In this document: in pieces, positions 25,942-34,316 of the stretch | Layout of the letters: every line of letters begins with the position of its first letter | How positions within the stretch are numbered: the stretch's first letter is position 1 | Assembly: GCA_016234595.1 (NCBI GenBank) | Contig: JACRBG010000013.1 | Location: forward strand, 1-40,438 | Direction of reading: 5' to 3' | Source of the DNA: Chloroflexota bacterium | Lineage (GTDB): Bacteria; Chloroflexota; Anaerolineae; Aggregatilineales; J027 | Length of the DNA: 40,438 nt | Made by a program: the position numbers and the translations under genes | Notes under the pieces: generated by a model | The model's database searches: none | Told to the model about the DNA's origin: nothing | What the model saw: only the letters and a program-made list of their open reading frames with translations

Positions 25942-27156
25942 TTATGCCCTTTCTTTTAACATTTCTAACAGCCGATGGGCGACCGTGCTGGAAAAATCAG
26001 GGTGATTGATGTCTTCGGACATTTCAATCACTGGAATATCCGAGCGCAGATTGGCCTTGAGGGTCTGAATAAAGGCCTGATTCGCTTCCGGCCACCAGAA
26101 CGGTTTTTCAGGATAATCAAGTTCCGACCATCCCCCTAGCGGAATATAGACAAAGGCTGGGCCAGCAGCGGCATTGAGTTTTTCGGCAAAGATGCGGCCC
26201 ATTTGGGCATTTTCTTCGGGGGTGGTTCGCATCAACGTAATATTGGGATTCCATTCATACAGCAGACGGCTCTGATATTTTTCCGGCACGGTGTTTCTAG
26301 CCCAGAAATTACACATATCAAGACAACCGGGTACCACAATCTGGGGGATGCCTGTGCGACCTGCGGCCTCAAGGCGACTTGACCCCGCCGTCAGCACTCC
26401 GCCGCAAATTTCATCGGCCCATTCGGTAGTGGTCATATCAAGCACACCTTCGATGTAACCCGCATCAATGAGCGACTCCATCGTGCGTCCACCCGTTCCG
26501 GTGGCGTGGAACACCAGTACCTCATAACCCGCTGCTTCAAAAATTTCTTTGGCGTGATTCACGGCACGGGTGGTGTTCCCAAACATCGTGGCCGCAATAA
26601 TCGGTTTGACTTCCCCCGTAGGGACTTCACTCCCCACCATGCCACAAATCGCGCCCGCCGCATTCACATAAATCACACGGCTAATCCGATTGATACCTGC
26701 CACATCTACTACTGAGGGCATCATGGTGATGTCGGATGTGCCTATATAGGCGCTGACATCCCCCGACGCAACCGTTGAAACCATGACCTTGGGGAAACCG
26801 ATGGGTAGGCCACGCATGGCACTCGTTGCGATAATTGTGCCACCCCCCCCACCCATACCGATAATGCCGTTAATCTTGCCATCAGCATATAAGCGGCGCA
26901 CGATTTCAGCCGCCCCACTGGTCATAACCGCCATCGCCGTGCCTCGGTCAGCTTGCTCAATGAGTTCGGCAAGGGCTGTGCCACCGGCATCAGCGACGTG
27001 TTCGCGTGAGACATCGGGCATAAACAGAGGGCTACCCATTACGCCCGTATCAACTACCAATGTCTTAAACCCACGTTTTTCAATTTCGGCCTTGAGAAAA
27101 GCGAATTCTTCGCCTTTCGTATCGAGCGCCCCGACAATACAGATTGTTTTGTTCAT
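25942..27156 (-). CDS. Tm-1-like (UPF0261) protein, copy A, paired with the TIM barrel
   Basis: The 404-residue paralogue of copy B starts ICIVGALDTKGEEFAFLKAE, has IGMGGGGGTIIATSAMRGLP as the glycine-rich loop and VYIPLGGWSELDYPEKPFWW near the end. Copy B has GGGSVMDIEGG at the last position, so the two copies probably differ in substrate. It directly precedes the TIM-barrel gene. A 9-bp hairpin lies just upstream, between it and the dehydrogenase gene. Confidence 0.9.
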   Translation of the reverse strand: MNKTICIVGALDTKGEEFAFLKAEIEKRGFKTLVVDTGVMGSPLFMPDVSREHVADAGGTALAELIEQADRGTAMAVMTSGAAEIVRRLYADGKINGIIGMGGGGGTIIATSAMRGLPIGFPKVMVSTVASGDVSAYIGTSDITMMPSVVDVAGINRISRVIYVNAAGAICGMVGSEVPTGEVKPIIAATMFGNTTRAVNHAKEIFEAAGYEVLVFHATGTGGRTMESLIDAGYIEGVLDMTTTEWADEICGGVLTAGSSRLEAAGRTGIPQIVVPGCLDMCNFWARNTVPEKYQSRLLYEWNPNITLMRTTPEENAQMGRIFAEKLNAAAGPAFVYIPLGGWSELDYPEKPFWWPEANQAFIQTLKANLRSDIPVIEMSEDINHPDFSSTVAHRLLEMLKERA

Positions 27157-27176
27157 CAGCGTCCGGCCTTTAGTTT

Positions 27177-27200
27177 GGGGAGGATTGGTTTATCCTCCCC
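27177..27200 (-). promoter_or_regulatory. Intercistronic hairpin
   Basis: GGGGAGGAT (27177-27185) and ATCCTCCCC (27192-27200) form a perfect 9-bp stem with a 6-base loop. No T-run follows on either strand. It lies in the 57-base gap between the dehydrogenase and Tm-1-like copy A. It could slow exonucleases or reduce read-through inside the long message. Confidence 0.65.
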
Positions 27201-27213
27201 TCAAGTGTACTGT

Positions 27214-28407
27214 TTAATATTTGATGTCGACGGAACGTCGTGATTGGGCGGATTTCACAATCGCGTCACAGATAACCGCGTTGCGATAGCCGTCCTCAAA
27301 CGTTGCACCATAGGGAGCTACGTTAGTCTTGTTGACAATCGCCCCAAAGAAATGATGGAACTCATGCACAAAGCTGTGTTCCCAACCGAGCATATGCCCG
27401 TGCGGCCACCAATTTTCCCAATAGGGGTGATAGCCTTCACTGATAAGGGCATTATGGAACCCACGTGTTTCTTTAGGATCATCGCCCGCCCAAAATACAT
27501 CCAGTTCATTTAGGCGTTCCAAATTAAAGCGAATTGAGCCGTTCTCGCCGTTGATTTCCAAAACCTCATAATTCTTGTGGCCGTGACAGAACCGTGAGGC
27601 TTCGACTGTGCCAATCGCGCCATTTTCAAATTCCATCAGCGCGACAAAGGCGTCGTCTACATCCACCTTGCCCATGCCCGAACCATCTGGCAGAGGCCGT
27701 TCTTCAACAAACGTCTTGGTCATGCTCATCACGCGCTTGGGTTCCCCCACGAGGAAACGGCCTAGGTCAATCACATGTGCGCCCAAGTCACCCAACGCGC
27801 CACTGCCTGCCAGCGATTTATCCAATCGCCAAATCTTGGGAAAGTTGGGGTCAATAATCCATTCCTGCAAATAGCTTGCCCGGAAGTGGAAAATTCGACC
27901 AAGAGCGCCACTTTCAATAATCTTGCGGGCTTGCATAATCGCTGGCACAAAACGGTAATTGAACGCGACCATGTGCTTCACGCCTGCTTTGTTCACAGCA
28001 TCGAGCATGGACTTGGCTTCTTCGGCGGTACGGGCCAGCGGTTTTTCACAAAAGACATGCTTGCCTGCCTGCGCTGCTGCGATAGTGGGCACCGCATGAG
28101 CATCATTTGGGCCACCATTGTCGAAGACCTGAATATTCGGGTTTTCGAGCATTTTGCGCCAATCGGTGTAGTAGCCCTCATAGCCATAACGATGGGCGGC
28201 TTCGGCGGTAGCTTCTTCATTCCGACCACACACCGCGACCAAACGCGGAATCGCTACTGGGGGGTACATCATATAGGGTAATTTTTTGAAGGCGTTGGAA
28301 TGGGCTTTTCCCATAAAGGCATAACCCAACATCCCAATGCCAATTTCGGGCGCAGTTCCACTCGCTTTTGCGCCTGCCATACTGGTAAAACCGACTTGAT
28401 CGGTCAT
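27214..28407 (-). CDS. Gfo/Idh/MocA-family sugar dehydrogenase
   Basis: The 397-residue NAD(P)-dependent oxidoreductase has an N-terminal Rossmann domain (GIGMLGYAFMGKAHSNAF) and the catalytic-region EKPLARTAEEAKSML with the conserved Lys. The C-terminal substrate domain carries GALGDLGAHVIDLGRFL, with the usual His. The family oxidises cyclic polyols and sugars or glycosides at one hydroxyl, often C3. The pairing with several TIM-barrel isomerases fits 3-keto-sugar chemistry. The ribosome site lies in the loop of a small hairpin. Confidence 0.93.
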   Translation of the reverse strand: MTDQVGFTSMAGAKASGTAPEIGIGMLGYAFMGKAHSNAFKKLPYMMYPPVAIPRLVAVCGRNEEATAEAAHRYGYEGYYTDWRKMLENPNIQVFDNGGPNDAHAVPTIAAAQAGKHVFCEKPLARTAEEAKSMLDAVNKAGVKHMVAFNYRFVPAIMQARKIIESGALGRIFHFRASYLQEWIIDPNFPKIWRLDKSLAGSGALGDLGAHVIDLGRFLVGEPKRVMSMTKTFVEERPLPDGSGMGKVDVDDAFVALMEFENGAIGTVEASRFCHGHKNYEVLEINGENGSIRFNLERLNELDVFWAGDDPKETRGFHNALISEGYHPYWENWWPHGHMLGWEHSFVHEFHHFFGAIVNKTNVAPYGATFEDGYRNAVICDAIVKSAQSRRSVDIKY

Positions 28408-28429
28408 AACATTTGCTCCCTTAAATGTT
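28408..28429 (-). promoter_or_regulatory. Hairpin presenting the ribosome binding site of the dehydrogenase
   Basis: AACATTT (28408-28414) and AAATGTT (28423-28429) can form a 7-bp AU-rich stem. Its 8-base loop is AAGGGAGC on the message, so the ribosome site would be exposed in the loop 7-8 bases before the ATG. The stem also covers the last bases of the upstream gene. Confidence 0.4.
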
Positions 28430-29433
28430 TATTTGTCGCTGGCAAACGCCGCATCAAACGCTACTGCTGACGGCTTGAAATCGGCTTTCTTGACAAACTG
28501 CACCGATTCCGCTGCCCCATGTTCACGATCCATCCCACTGTCTTCCCATTCCACTGACAGCGGCCCTTCATAACCGATTCGGTTTAACACACGAATGATG
28601 GATTCGAGATCAATATCACCATGGCCCGGTGACACAAAGTCCCAACCCCGGCGTGTATCGCCAAATTGCAGATGTGAGCCGAGAATGCTGGTATAGCCAT
28701 TCAATTTGACTTTGGAATCTTTGATATGAACGTGATAGATACGATCTGGGAAATGCTCAATGAAGTGAACCGGATTAAACAATTGGTGAATAAAGTGGCT
28801 GGGGTCAAAGTTGAACCCAAAGGCTGGGCGATGATTAACCGCTGCCAATGTTTTTTCGGCGGTGTAAATGTCATACGCGATTTCGGCAGGATGCGCTTCA
28901 AGGGCAAATCGCACACCCACCTGATCGAAAACATCCAAAATAGGATTCCAGCGGTCGGCGAATTCACGATACCCGGCATCTACCATCGCATCCGAGGTCG
29001 GTGGGAAACGATAAATCAAATGCCACACTGGGCTACCCGTAAAACCGTTGACGACCTTGACGCCAAATTGAGCGGCAGCGCGAGCAGTGTTGGCGATCTC
29101 TTCGGCACAACGGCGGCGCACACCTTCTGGATCACCATCACCCCACAAACGTGGCGGCAAAATGCTCTTGTGGCGCTCATCAATGTAAGCATCGGCGACA
29201 CACTGTCCCACCAGATGGTTACTGATAGCGAAGCATTTGAGGCCGTGTTTTTCCAAAATGTCCCACCGACTGCGTGCATATTTATCATTGGCGAGGGCCT
29301 TATCTACTTCAAAATGATCACCCCAACACGCGAGCTCGAGGCCATCAAAGCCCATACTGGCTGCCTTGGCGGCAAGGGTATCGAGCGTTAAGTCAGCCCA
29401 TTGTCCGGTAAAAAGTGTTACTGGTCTTGCCAT
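28429..29433 (-). CDS. Sugar phosphate isomerase/epimerase family TIM barrel (second by coordinate)
   Basis: This 334-residue TIM barrel starts [41 protein letters not shown] (quoted in parts: [28 protein letters not shown]). Metal-binding candidates are the Glu of [14 protein letters not shown], the Asp of [12 protein letters not shown], the His of [10 protein letters not shown] and the Glu of [11 protein letters not shown]. This second type is longer than the ketose epimerases and is commonly found beside Gfo/Idh/MocA enzymes, as here with a 21-base gap. AAGGA lies 8 bases before the ATG. Confidence 0.9.
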   Translation of the reverse strand: MARPVTLFTGQWADLTLDTLAAKAASMGFDGLELACWGDHFEVDKALANDKYARSRWDILEKHGLKCFAISNHLVGQCVADAYIDERHKSILPPRLWGDGDPEGVRRRCAEEIANTARAAAQFGVKVVNGFTGSPVWHLIYRFPPTSDAMVDAGYREFADRWNPILDVFDQVGVRFALEAHPAEIAYDIYTAEKTLAAVNHRPAFGFNFDPSHFIHQLFNPVHFIEHFPDRIYHVHIKDSKVKLNGYTSILGSHLQFGDTRRGWDFVSPGHGDIDLESIIRVLNRIGYEGPLSVEWEDSGMDREHGAAESVQFVKKADFKPSAVAFDAAFASDK

Positions 29434-29487
29434 AGGAAATTCCTTTGCTCCTTAAGAAAATATCAAAAGCGAAAGTGCAATTATCTC

Positions 29488-30231
29488 TCAGCCGCTAGTG
29501 GTTGCGGCAACAACTTGGCCCATATTTTTCTTTTTGCTGATGGTGGAAGCTAAGATTTCGCGTAAAAAGAAATAGATAGGCAGGCCGGGGCCAATACTAA
29601 TAAAGATGAGGAATGGGATATTATATCGTTTATAGGTGCGGTCAGCATCAGCCTCAATCTTGGCTTTCTGTTCTGGCCGTAAGCCCTTGTCCCATTGCCG
29701 CTGTGAATAACTATAGGGTTCAGTGGGTTTTTCATGGTCAATTAAATTAGCTGCTAGGATGCCTACCACCGCCAGTGCAGCAAGCAACGCAGCAGCATGA
29801 TGCCATGATTCAAAGCGGGCCAAGCTTTTTCCGTTGGCAGCGCTTTGTGGCACAACATGACTCCACATAATAAAACCAATGGTTGAGGCCAGCAGTAACA
29901 AAAAGCCGTATTCATAGCCAATGATTTGCCACGGCTGGAACAAGCAGACAATCCCAATCAGAATGCCAGCAATAATGGTGAGTTCCATCGGGCGATAGGT
30001 ACGATAGGGGATTTTGCCGTTGAAACGAATAGCGATTATGAAAATCAGCAAGATATACAGCAAAATGATACTGATGAAGATCGTCACGAACGGGATTGCC
30101 CGTACCAACACGCTGTCACGAGTTTTTTCTGAAAGGAGTTCTTTGCTTAACGGCGTGAAAATTCGACCAAATAGGAAGACCAACAACGCCGCTGTTCCTA
30201 GTATTTTAATGGGGCCAAGATATTTTGACAT
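29488..30231 (-). CDS. Unidentified six-helix membrane protein
   Basis: The 247-residue protein has about six hydrophobic segments (near residues 10-27, 45-67, 86-104, 108-122, 145-163, 208-225). A polar loop of about 40 residues before the last helix carries repeated charged residues. I recognise no family motif. It sits within the operon, 10 bases after the epimerase gene's coding end, with AGGG before the ATG. Position next to the ABC transporter suggests a transport or export role, but nothing in the sequence shows it. Confidence 0.72.
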   Translation of the reverse strand: MSKYLGPIKILGTAALLVFLFGRIFTPLSKELLSEKTRDSVLVRAIPFVTIFISIILLYILLIFIIAIRFNGKIPYRTYRPMELTIIAGILIGIVCLFQPWQIIGYEYGFLLLLASTIGFIMWSHVVPQSAANGKSLARFESWHHAAALLAALAVVGILAANLIDHEKPTEPYSYSQRQWDKGLRPEQKAKIEADADRTYKRYNIPFLIFISIGPGLPIYFFLREILASTISKKKNMGQVVAATTSG

Positions 30232-30241
30232 TGATTGAACC

Positions 30242-31090
30242 CTACGCTAAAAGATGCTTCAAGAAATTGAGACCATTTTGGGCTAAAGCGTCTTGACTTG
30301 GTTCGAATGGACGCCAAATCGCCGCCGCACGGGCAATAGATTTCACCTTATTCGTAAACGACTCAATCACAACCGGTCCGTCATAGCCGATTTCACGCAG
30401 GGCTACCCCGACTTCCATCCATGTCACATTGCCAGAGCCGGGTGCGCCCCGATCATTTTCGCAGGCATGGAAATGCACCAAGCGCGAGCCTGCTGCTTCA
30501 ATCGCCTTGCCAAGCGATTTTTCCTCAATATTCATATGGAACGTATCCAGCATAATTTTGCAGGCTGGGCTATCTACTCGGTCAATCACTTCAACCGCTT
30601 GAGTAGCCAGATTGATCAAACTGGTTTCAAAACGATTGAGGGGCTCGATGCAGATCACCACACCCTTGTCATGGGCATAGCTGGATAAACTTTTTAGCTG
30701 GCTGACCAGCGTATCTACATCTTTTGCACGTTCGGCTTCGGTTTGCTGCCATACCCGCCCTACCGCCGAATAAATTGGCCCGACCACATGAGTTCCGCCA
30801 AGTGTTGCTACTGCATCAACACAATGGCGGATATAGTCCACCCCATTTTTTTGAATGGCTGCATCAGGATGGATAAGGTCACGATCTGGCCCCATCGCTG
30901 CACAGACGCTCACCCCTAGGCCGTTATCCCGCACGATCTTGGCAGCAGCAGCATAGTCGAGGTCGGATGTTCCCTCAATGGGAATTTCAATCCAATCAAA
31001 CCCCATCGCTTTGACTTTAGGGGCGAGTTTTGTCACTTCTTCTAAATTAGCAGGGGATACCCACACCCAACAATTCACTCCAAATTTCAT
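30242..31090 (-). CDS. D-tagatose/D-psicose 3-epimerase-like enzyme
   Basis: This 282-residue TIM barrel has the metal set E149 (CIEPLNRFET), D182 (MLDTFHMNIEE), H208 (VHFHACENDRGAPG) and E243 (VVIESF). The spacings of 33, 26 and 35 residues equal those of Pseudomonas cichorii D-tagatose 3-epimerase (E152, D185, H211, E246). C3 epimerisation of a free ketose or keto-sugar is therefore likely. The start ATG at 31090 has AAAGGA at 8 bases; the frame stays open for 72 more codons upstream into the ATPase gene, which is rejected. It follows the transporter genes directly. Confidence 0.93.
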   Translation of the reverse strand: MKFGVNCWVWVSPANLEEVTKLAPKVKAMGFDWIEIPIEGTSDLDYAAAAKIVRDNGLGVSVCAAMGPDRDLIHPDAAIQKNGVDYIRHCVDAVATLGGTHVVGPIYSAVGRVWQQTEAERAKDVDTLVSQLKSLSSYAHDKGVVICIEPLNRFETSLINLATQAVEVIDRVDSPACKIMLDTFHMNIEEKSLGKAIEAAGSRLVHFHACENDRGAPGSGNVTWMEVGVALREIGYDGPVVIESFTNKVKSIARAAAIWRPFEPSQDALAQNGLNFLKHLLA

Positions 31091-31127
31091 GGCATTTTCC
31101 TTTCCCTTTCTTTTCCTTCTTCCTGCC

Positions 31128-32207
31128 TTACTTGCTAAAGGCTGGGGCAGCAGAAATGCGTTTGCCATCGGGTTGGAAGAAATGCAAACGTTCGCGCACA
31201 ACATCAAACCGTACCTCGTCCCCGACACCAATTGGGGTAATACCGGGGACAAGACTGGTGACGTTGTGTTCGCCTGAACGAATATGGACAATCGTTTCAA
31301 CTCCAAGCGGTTCGGTTAATACCACCTTACCTGAAAACTCACCATTGTTATGGGGCCGAACATCTTCGGGCCGAACCCCCAATAAGAAATCCGATGGAAG
31401 GTCTACGCCTGTTGGCGGGGGCAGTCGTATTGTCGAATCTTTGACAAAAACACGCCCATCTTGGCGGCTGGCTTGCATCAAATTAATGCGTGGCGTGCCG
31501 ACCAAGGTGGCGACAAAAGTAGTAGCCGGCGTGTCATAAATTTCATGGGGCGTCCCCACTTGAAGAATGTGCCCCTCATCCAATACCGCGATCCGTTGGG
31601 CCATGGTCAGTGCTTCAATCTGGTCATGTGTAACGAACACAGTCGTGCTGCCCTGTGTTTTTTGCAGATGAACTAATTCAATCCGCAAGGACTCGCGCAA
31701 TTTGGCGTCGAGATTTGATAGAGGTTCATCCATTAAATAGACACGCGGCTCTCGTACAATGGCCCGCCCAATCGAGACACGCTGCATTTCACCCCCCGAC
31801 AGTTTGGCCGTTTTACGTTCTAGCAAGTGGGTAATTCGCAGTTTTTCTGCCGCAGTTTTGACACGATGCTCAATCTCGGCTTTCGGCAGTCTCCGCAGGG
31901 GCGAACGCAGTGGAAATGCTAGATTGTCGAACACGCTCATATTGGGATAGAGTGAATATTGCTGGAACACAAAAGCCACATCTCGTTCAGCCGGGACTGC
32001 CCCAGCCATTGAATGGTCATCAAATATGACATCCCCCGTGTCTTGTTTTTCCAAGCCAGCAATTACGCGTAGGGTAGTGGTTTTGCCTGCTCCGGTTGGC
32101 CCCAACAAGACGAAGAATTCTTGATCTTGGATGGTCAAAGATAAATCATTGAGGGCGGTTTTTTCACCGAAACGTTTGGTAATGCTCTGAAGGGTGATAC
32201 TGCTCAT
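31128..32207 (-). CDS. Sugar ABC transporter ATPase 2 (MalK/UgpC type)
   Basis: The 359-residue ATPase has Walker A GPTGAGKTT, signature LSGGEMQRVSIGRA, Walker B VYLMDEPLSNLD and the switch His in VFVTHDQIEALTMA. A C-terminal TOBE/MalK regulatory region is present. It overlaps the first ATPase gene by four bases (ATGA). Compared with ATPase 1 the signature and C-terminal domain differ clearly, so the two are not recent copies and could form a heterodimer. A 30-base pyrimidine run (31095-31124, purines in the message) follows and supplies the ribosome site of the epimerase gene. Confidence 0.95.
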   Translation of the reverse strand: MSSITLQSITKRFGEKTALNDLSLTIQDQEFFVLLGPTGAGKTTTLRVIAGLEKQDTGDVIFDDHSMAGAVPAERDVAFVFQQYSLYPNMSVFDNLAFPLRSPLRRLPKAEIEHRVKTAAEKLRITHLLERKTAKLSGGEMQRVSIGRAIVREPRVYLMDEPLSNLDAKLRESLRIELVHLQKTQGSTTVFVTHDQIEALTMAQRIAVLDEGHILQVGTPHEIYDTPATTFVATLVGTPRINLMQASRQDGRVFVKDSTIRLPPPTGVDLPSDFLLGVRPEDVRPHNNGEFSGKVVLTEPLGVETIVHIRSGEHNVTSLVPGITPIGVGDEVRFDVVRERLHFFQPDGKRISAAPAFSK

Positions 32208-33298
32208 TGGTTGCCCCCTTTGTGGATAGCGGCCTCAGTCTTGGGGTCAAAAAATCGCACCATAGCCGGATCGAGGTCAAAGCGGGCTGGTGTTCCAATT
32301 GGGTAGCTGGTGCCACGTCCCGCGCGGACATCCACAATCGTGTCACGATTTAACTCAAGATGCAGCATGGTATAACTGCCATGCAGATCAGAGGTGTAGA
32401 CGGTGGTGGCAATGGGGCCATTTTCGCTGATATGGGCCGCTTCTGGGCGGAAACCGAGGATAACGTCTCCAGCCCGACCTATCACTTCATGGATGGCTGC
32501 CTGCCAATCGGTGGGCACAGCATAGTAGCTGTCTCCCGGTAAAGCGACCTTGCCATCAGCATAGTGCCCGCGTATCAAATTCATGCCGGGGCTACCAATA
32601 AATTTAGCGACAAATAGATTGGCGGGGTCATGGTAGACCTCGGCAGGCGTGCCATTTTGCTGCACTACTGCCGCCGACATCACCACCACCCGATCCCCCA
32701 TCGCCATGGCTTCGATTTGATCGTGGGTGACATAGACGGTCGTTGCGTTTTGCTCAATATGCAGACGTTTGATTTCGGCCCGCATGGATTCACGGAATTC
32801 AGCGTCTAGTGCACCTAATGGCTCATCCATCAAGAAGGCGGCTGGGCGACGTACTAAAGCCCGTGCCAATGCTACCCGCTGTTGATCGCCTCCACTGAGG
32901 CCACCGGGGCGGGCACTTAAGAGATGCTCAATCCTCAGCATTTTGGCGACTTCTTCGACCCGCTTGCGAATATTTTCTTTGGATTCGCCCTGTGCCTGAA
33001 GCGGAAAGGCAATATTTTCACGGGCGGTCATATGGGAGTAGAGCGCAAAAAATTGGAACACAAAGGCAATATCGCGGTCACTGGGATGCAACCATGTGAC
33101 CTCTTTGCCATCGAATAATATTTGTCCATCGGTCACCGCTTCCAAGCCAGAAATCATGCGTAGGGTGGTGGTTTTACCACAGCCAGATGGCCCCAACAGC
33201 ACCACGAATTCACCATTGTAGATCGTCATATTCATCGGCTTAACGGCAAAGCTGGCGCCGAATTTTTTCTCGACATTGACTAATTCAATCGTTGCCAT
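32204..33298 (-). CDS. Sugar ABC transporter ATPase 1 (MalK/UgpC type)
   Basis: The 364-residue ATPase has Walker A GPSGCGKTT, signature LSGGDQQRVALARALV, Walker B AFLMDEPLGALD and switch motif VYVTHDQIEAMAMG. A C-terminal TOBE region follows. The start at ATG 33298 leaves 16 bases after the permease stop; the longer frame (to 33337) would overlap the permease gene. No good ribosome site precedes it, so translation may depend on coupling. Two distinct adjacent CUT1 ATPases are also known in the rhizobial glycerol transporter GlpSTPQV. Confidence 0.94.
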   Translation of the reverse strand: MATIELVNVEKKFGASFAVKPMNMTIYNGEFVVLLGPSGCGKTTTLRMISGLEAVTDGQILFDGKEVTWLHPSDRDIAFVFQFFALYSHMTARENIAFPLQAQGESKENIRKRVEEVAKMLRIEHLLSARPGGLSGGDQQRVALARALVRRPAAFLMDEPLGALDAEFRESMRAEIKRLHIEQNATTVYVTHDQIEAMAMGDRVVVMSAAVVQQNGTPAEVYHDPANLFVAKFIGSPGMNLIRGHYADGKVALPGDSYYAVPTDWQAAIHEVIGRAGDVILGFRPEAAHISENGPIATTVYTSDLHGSYTMLHLELNRDTIVDVRAGRGTSYPIGTPARFDLDPAMVRFFDPKTEAAIHKGGNQ

Positions 33299-33314
33299 CG
33301 GTATTCTAAACCGC

Positions 33315-34313
33315 CTATCCTTTACGAATCGCCCCAAAAGTCACCCCGCGTAAGAGGTGCTTGCGGAGGGCGAAGGTCACAATTACGACTGGAATTAGGA
33401 AGACCAACGATGCCGCTGCAATCGTTTCCCACTCAATACGGCCTACCCCTTGAATCGAGGGAATGCTAGGGGGTGCGGTACGAGTAGCATCACTGGTGAG
33501 CATGGCAGCAAAAGCATATTCGTTCCATGCAAAGATAAAACAGAACACAGTTGTAGCCGCAATACCTGTCACGGCTTGGGGCAATACCACTTTGCGGAAG
33601 GCCTGCAAACGTGTATAGCCGTCCACAAGCGCAGCCTCTTCATATTCCTTCGGGATTTCATCAATAAAGCCCTTCAGCAGCCATACTGAAAACGACAGAT
33701 TGAAGGTGGTATAGAGCAAGATCAATCCAAAGTAGGTGTTATCAAGGCCTAGTTCGCGGTACATCAAGAAAATGGGAATGGTGACGGCGACGGGGGGCAG
33801 CATACGGGTACTCAAGATGAAAAACAGCAGGTCACCTTCCCCCGGAATCTTGAATCGGCTAAACGCATAGGCCGACAGCACCCCGAAAAGCACGGAGAAG
33901 ATAGTCGAAGTTCCAGCAATGATAAATGAGTTACGTAGTTGTTTAGGAAAGTCTCCGACGCGCGTAATTTTCTGCCCTCGCTGGGCGACCTTTTCCTCAT
34001 ACCATTTTAAGTCGTCACGCGCTTTGTATTCTGCCGCTTCTTGTGGGGAAGCGAATTGAACACGCTCTGTCACAAGAAATATAAAACTTTCGATTGAAGG
34101 CTTAAAAATGATCTTAGGTGGTACGGCGACAACATCACTCGGCGATTTCAACGAGGTCATAATCATCCATACAACCGGCAAGAGCGCGATAATGGTGATG
34201 ACAATAACCGCAAAAGCCCGGATGCCGCGCATCACCTTGGGACGCCTGCCGACTTTGTCAACACGGGTCGAAATAGTGACCGGGGAGGTGGGGGCAGCAG
34301 TTCGAGTTGACAT
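33315..34313 (-). CDS. Sugar ABC transporter permease, MalG type
   Basis: The 332-residue inner-membrane permease has six helices and the cytoplasmic EAA loop EYEEAALVDGYTRLQAFRKVVLPQA that contacts the ATPases (quoted in part: EYEEAALVDGYTRL). An unusual hydrophilic loop of about 70 residues, with the charged stretch AEYKARDDLKWYEEK, separates helix 1 from helix 2. This makes it longer than the usual 270-290 residues. GGGAGGG lies 7 bases before the ATG. Confidence 0.94.
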   Translation of the reverse strand: MSTRTAAPTSPVTISTRVDKVGRRPKVMRGIRAFAVIVITIIALLPVVWMIMTSLKSPSDVVAVPPKIIFKPSIESFIFLVTERVQFASPQEAAEYKARDDLKWYEEKVAQRGQKITRVGDFPKQLRNSFIIAGTSTIFSVLFGVLSAYAFSRFKIPGEGDLLFFILSTRMLPPVAVTIPIFLMYRELGLDNTYFGLILLYTTFNLSFSVWLLKGFIDEIPKEYEEAALVDGYTRLQAFRKVVLPQAVTGIAATTVFCFIFAWNEYAFAAMLTSDATRTAPPSIPSIQGVGRIEWETIAAASLVFLIPVVIVTFALRKHLLRGVTFGAIRKG

Positions 34314-34316
34314 CGG

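Noticed and set aside
26783-27217. 144-codon + strand frame opposite Tm-1-like copy A
   Set aside because: Low-complexity Pro/Ile/Ser-rich product antisense to a conserved gene; no start signal.
31091-31306. 72-codon upstream extension of the tagatose-epimerase-like gene
   Set aside because: It overlaps the ATPase gene and precedes a perfect family start MKFGVNCWVW with AAAGGA 8 bases upstream.
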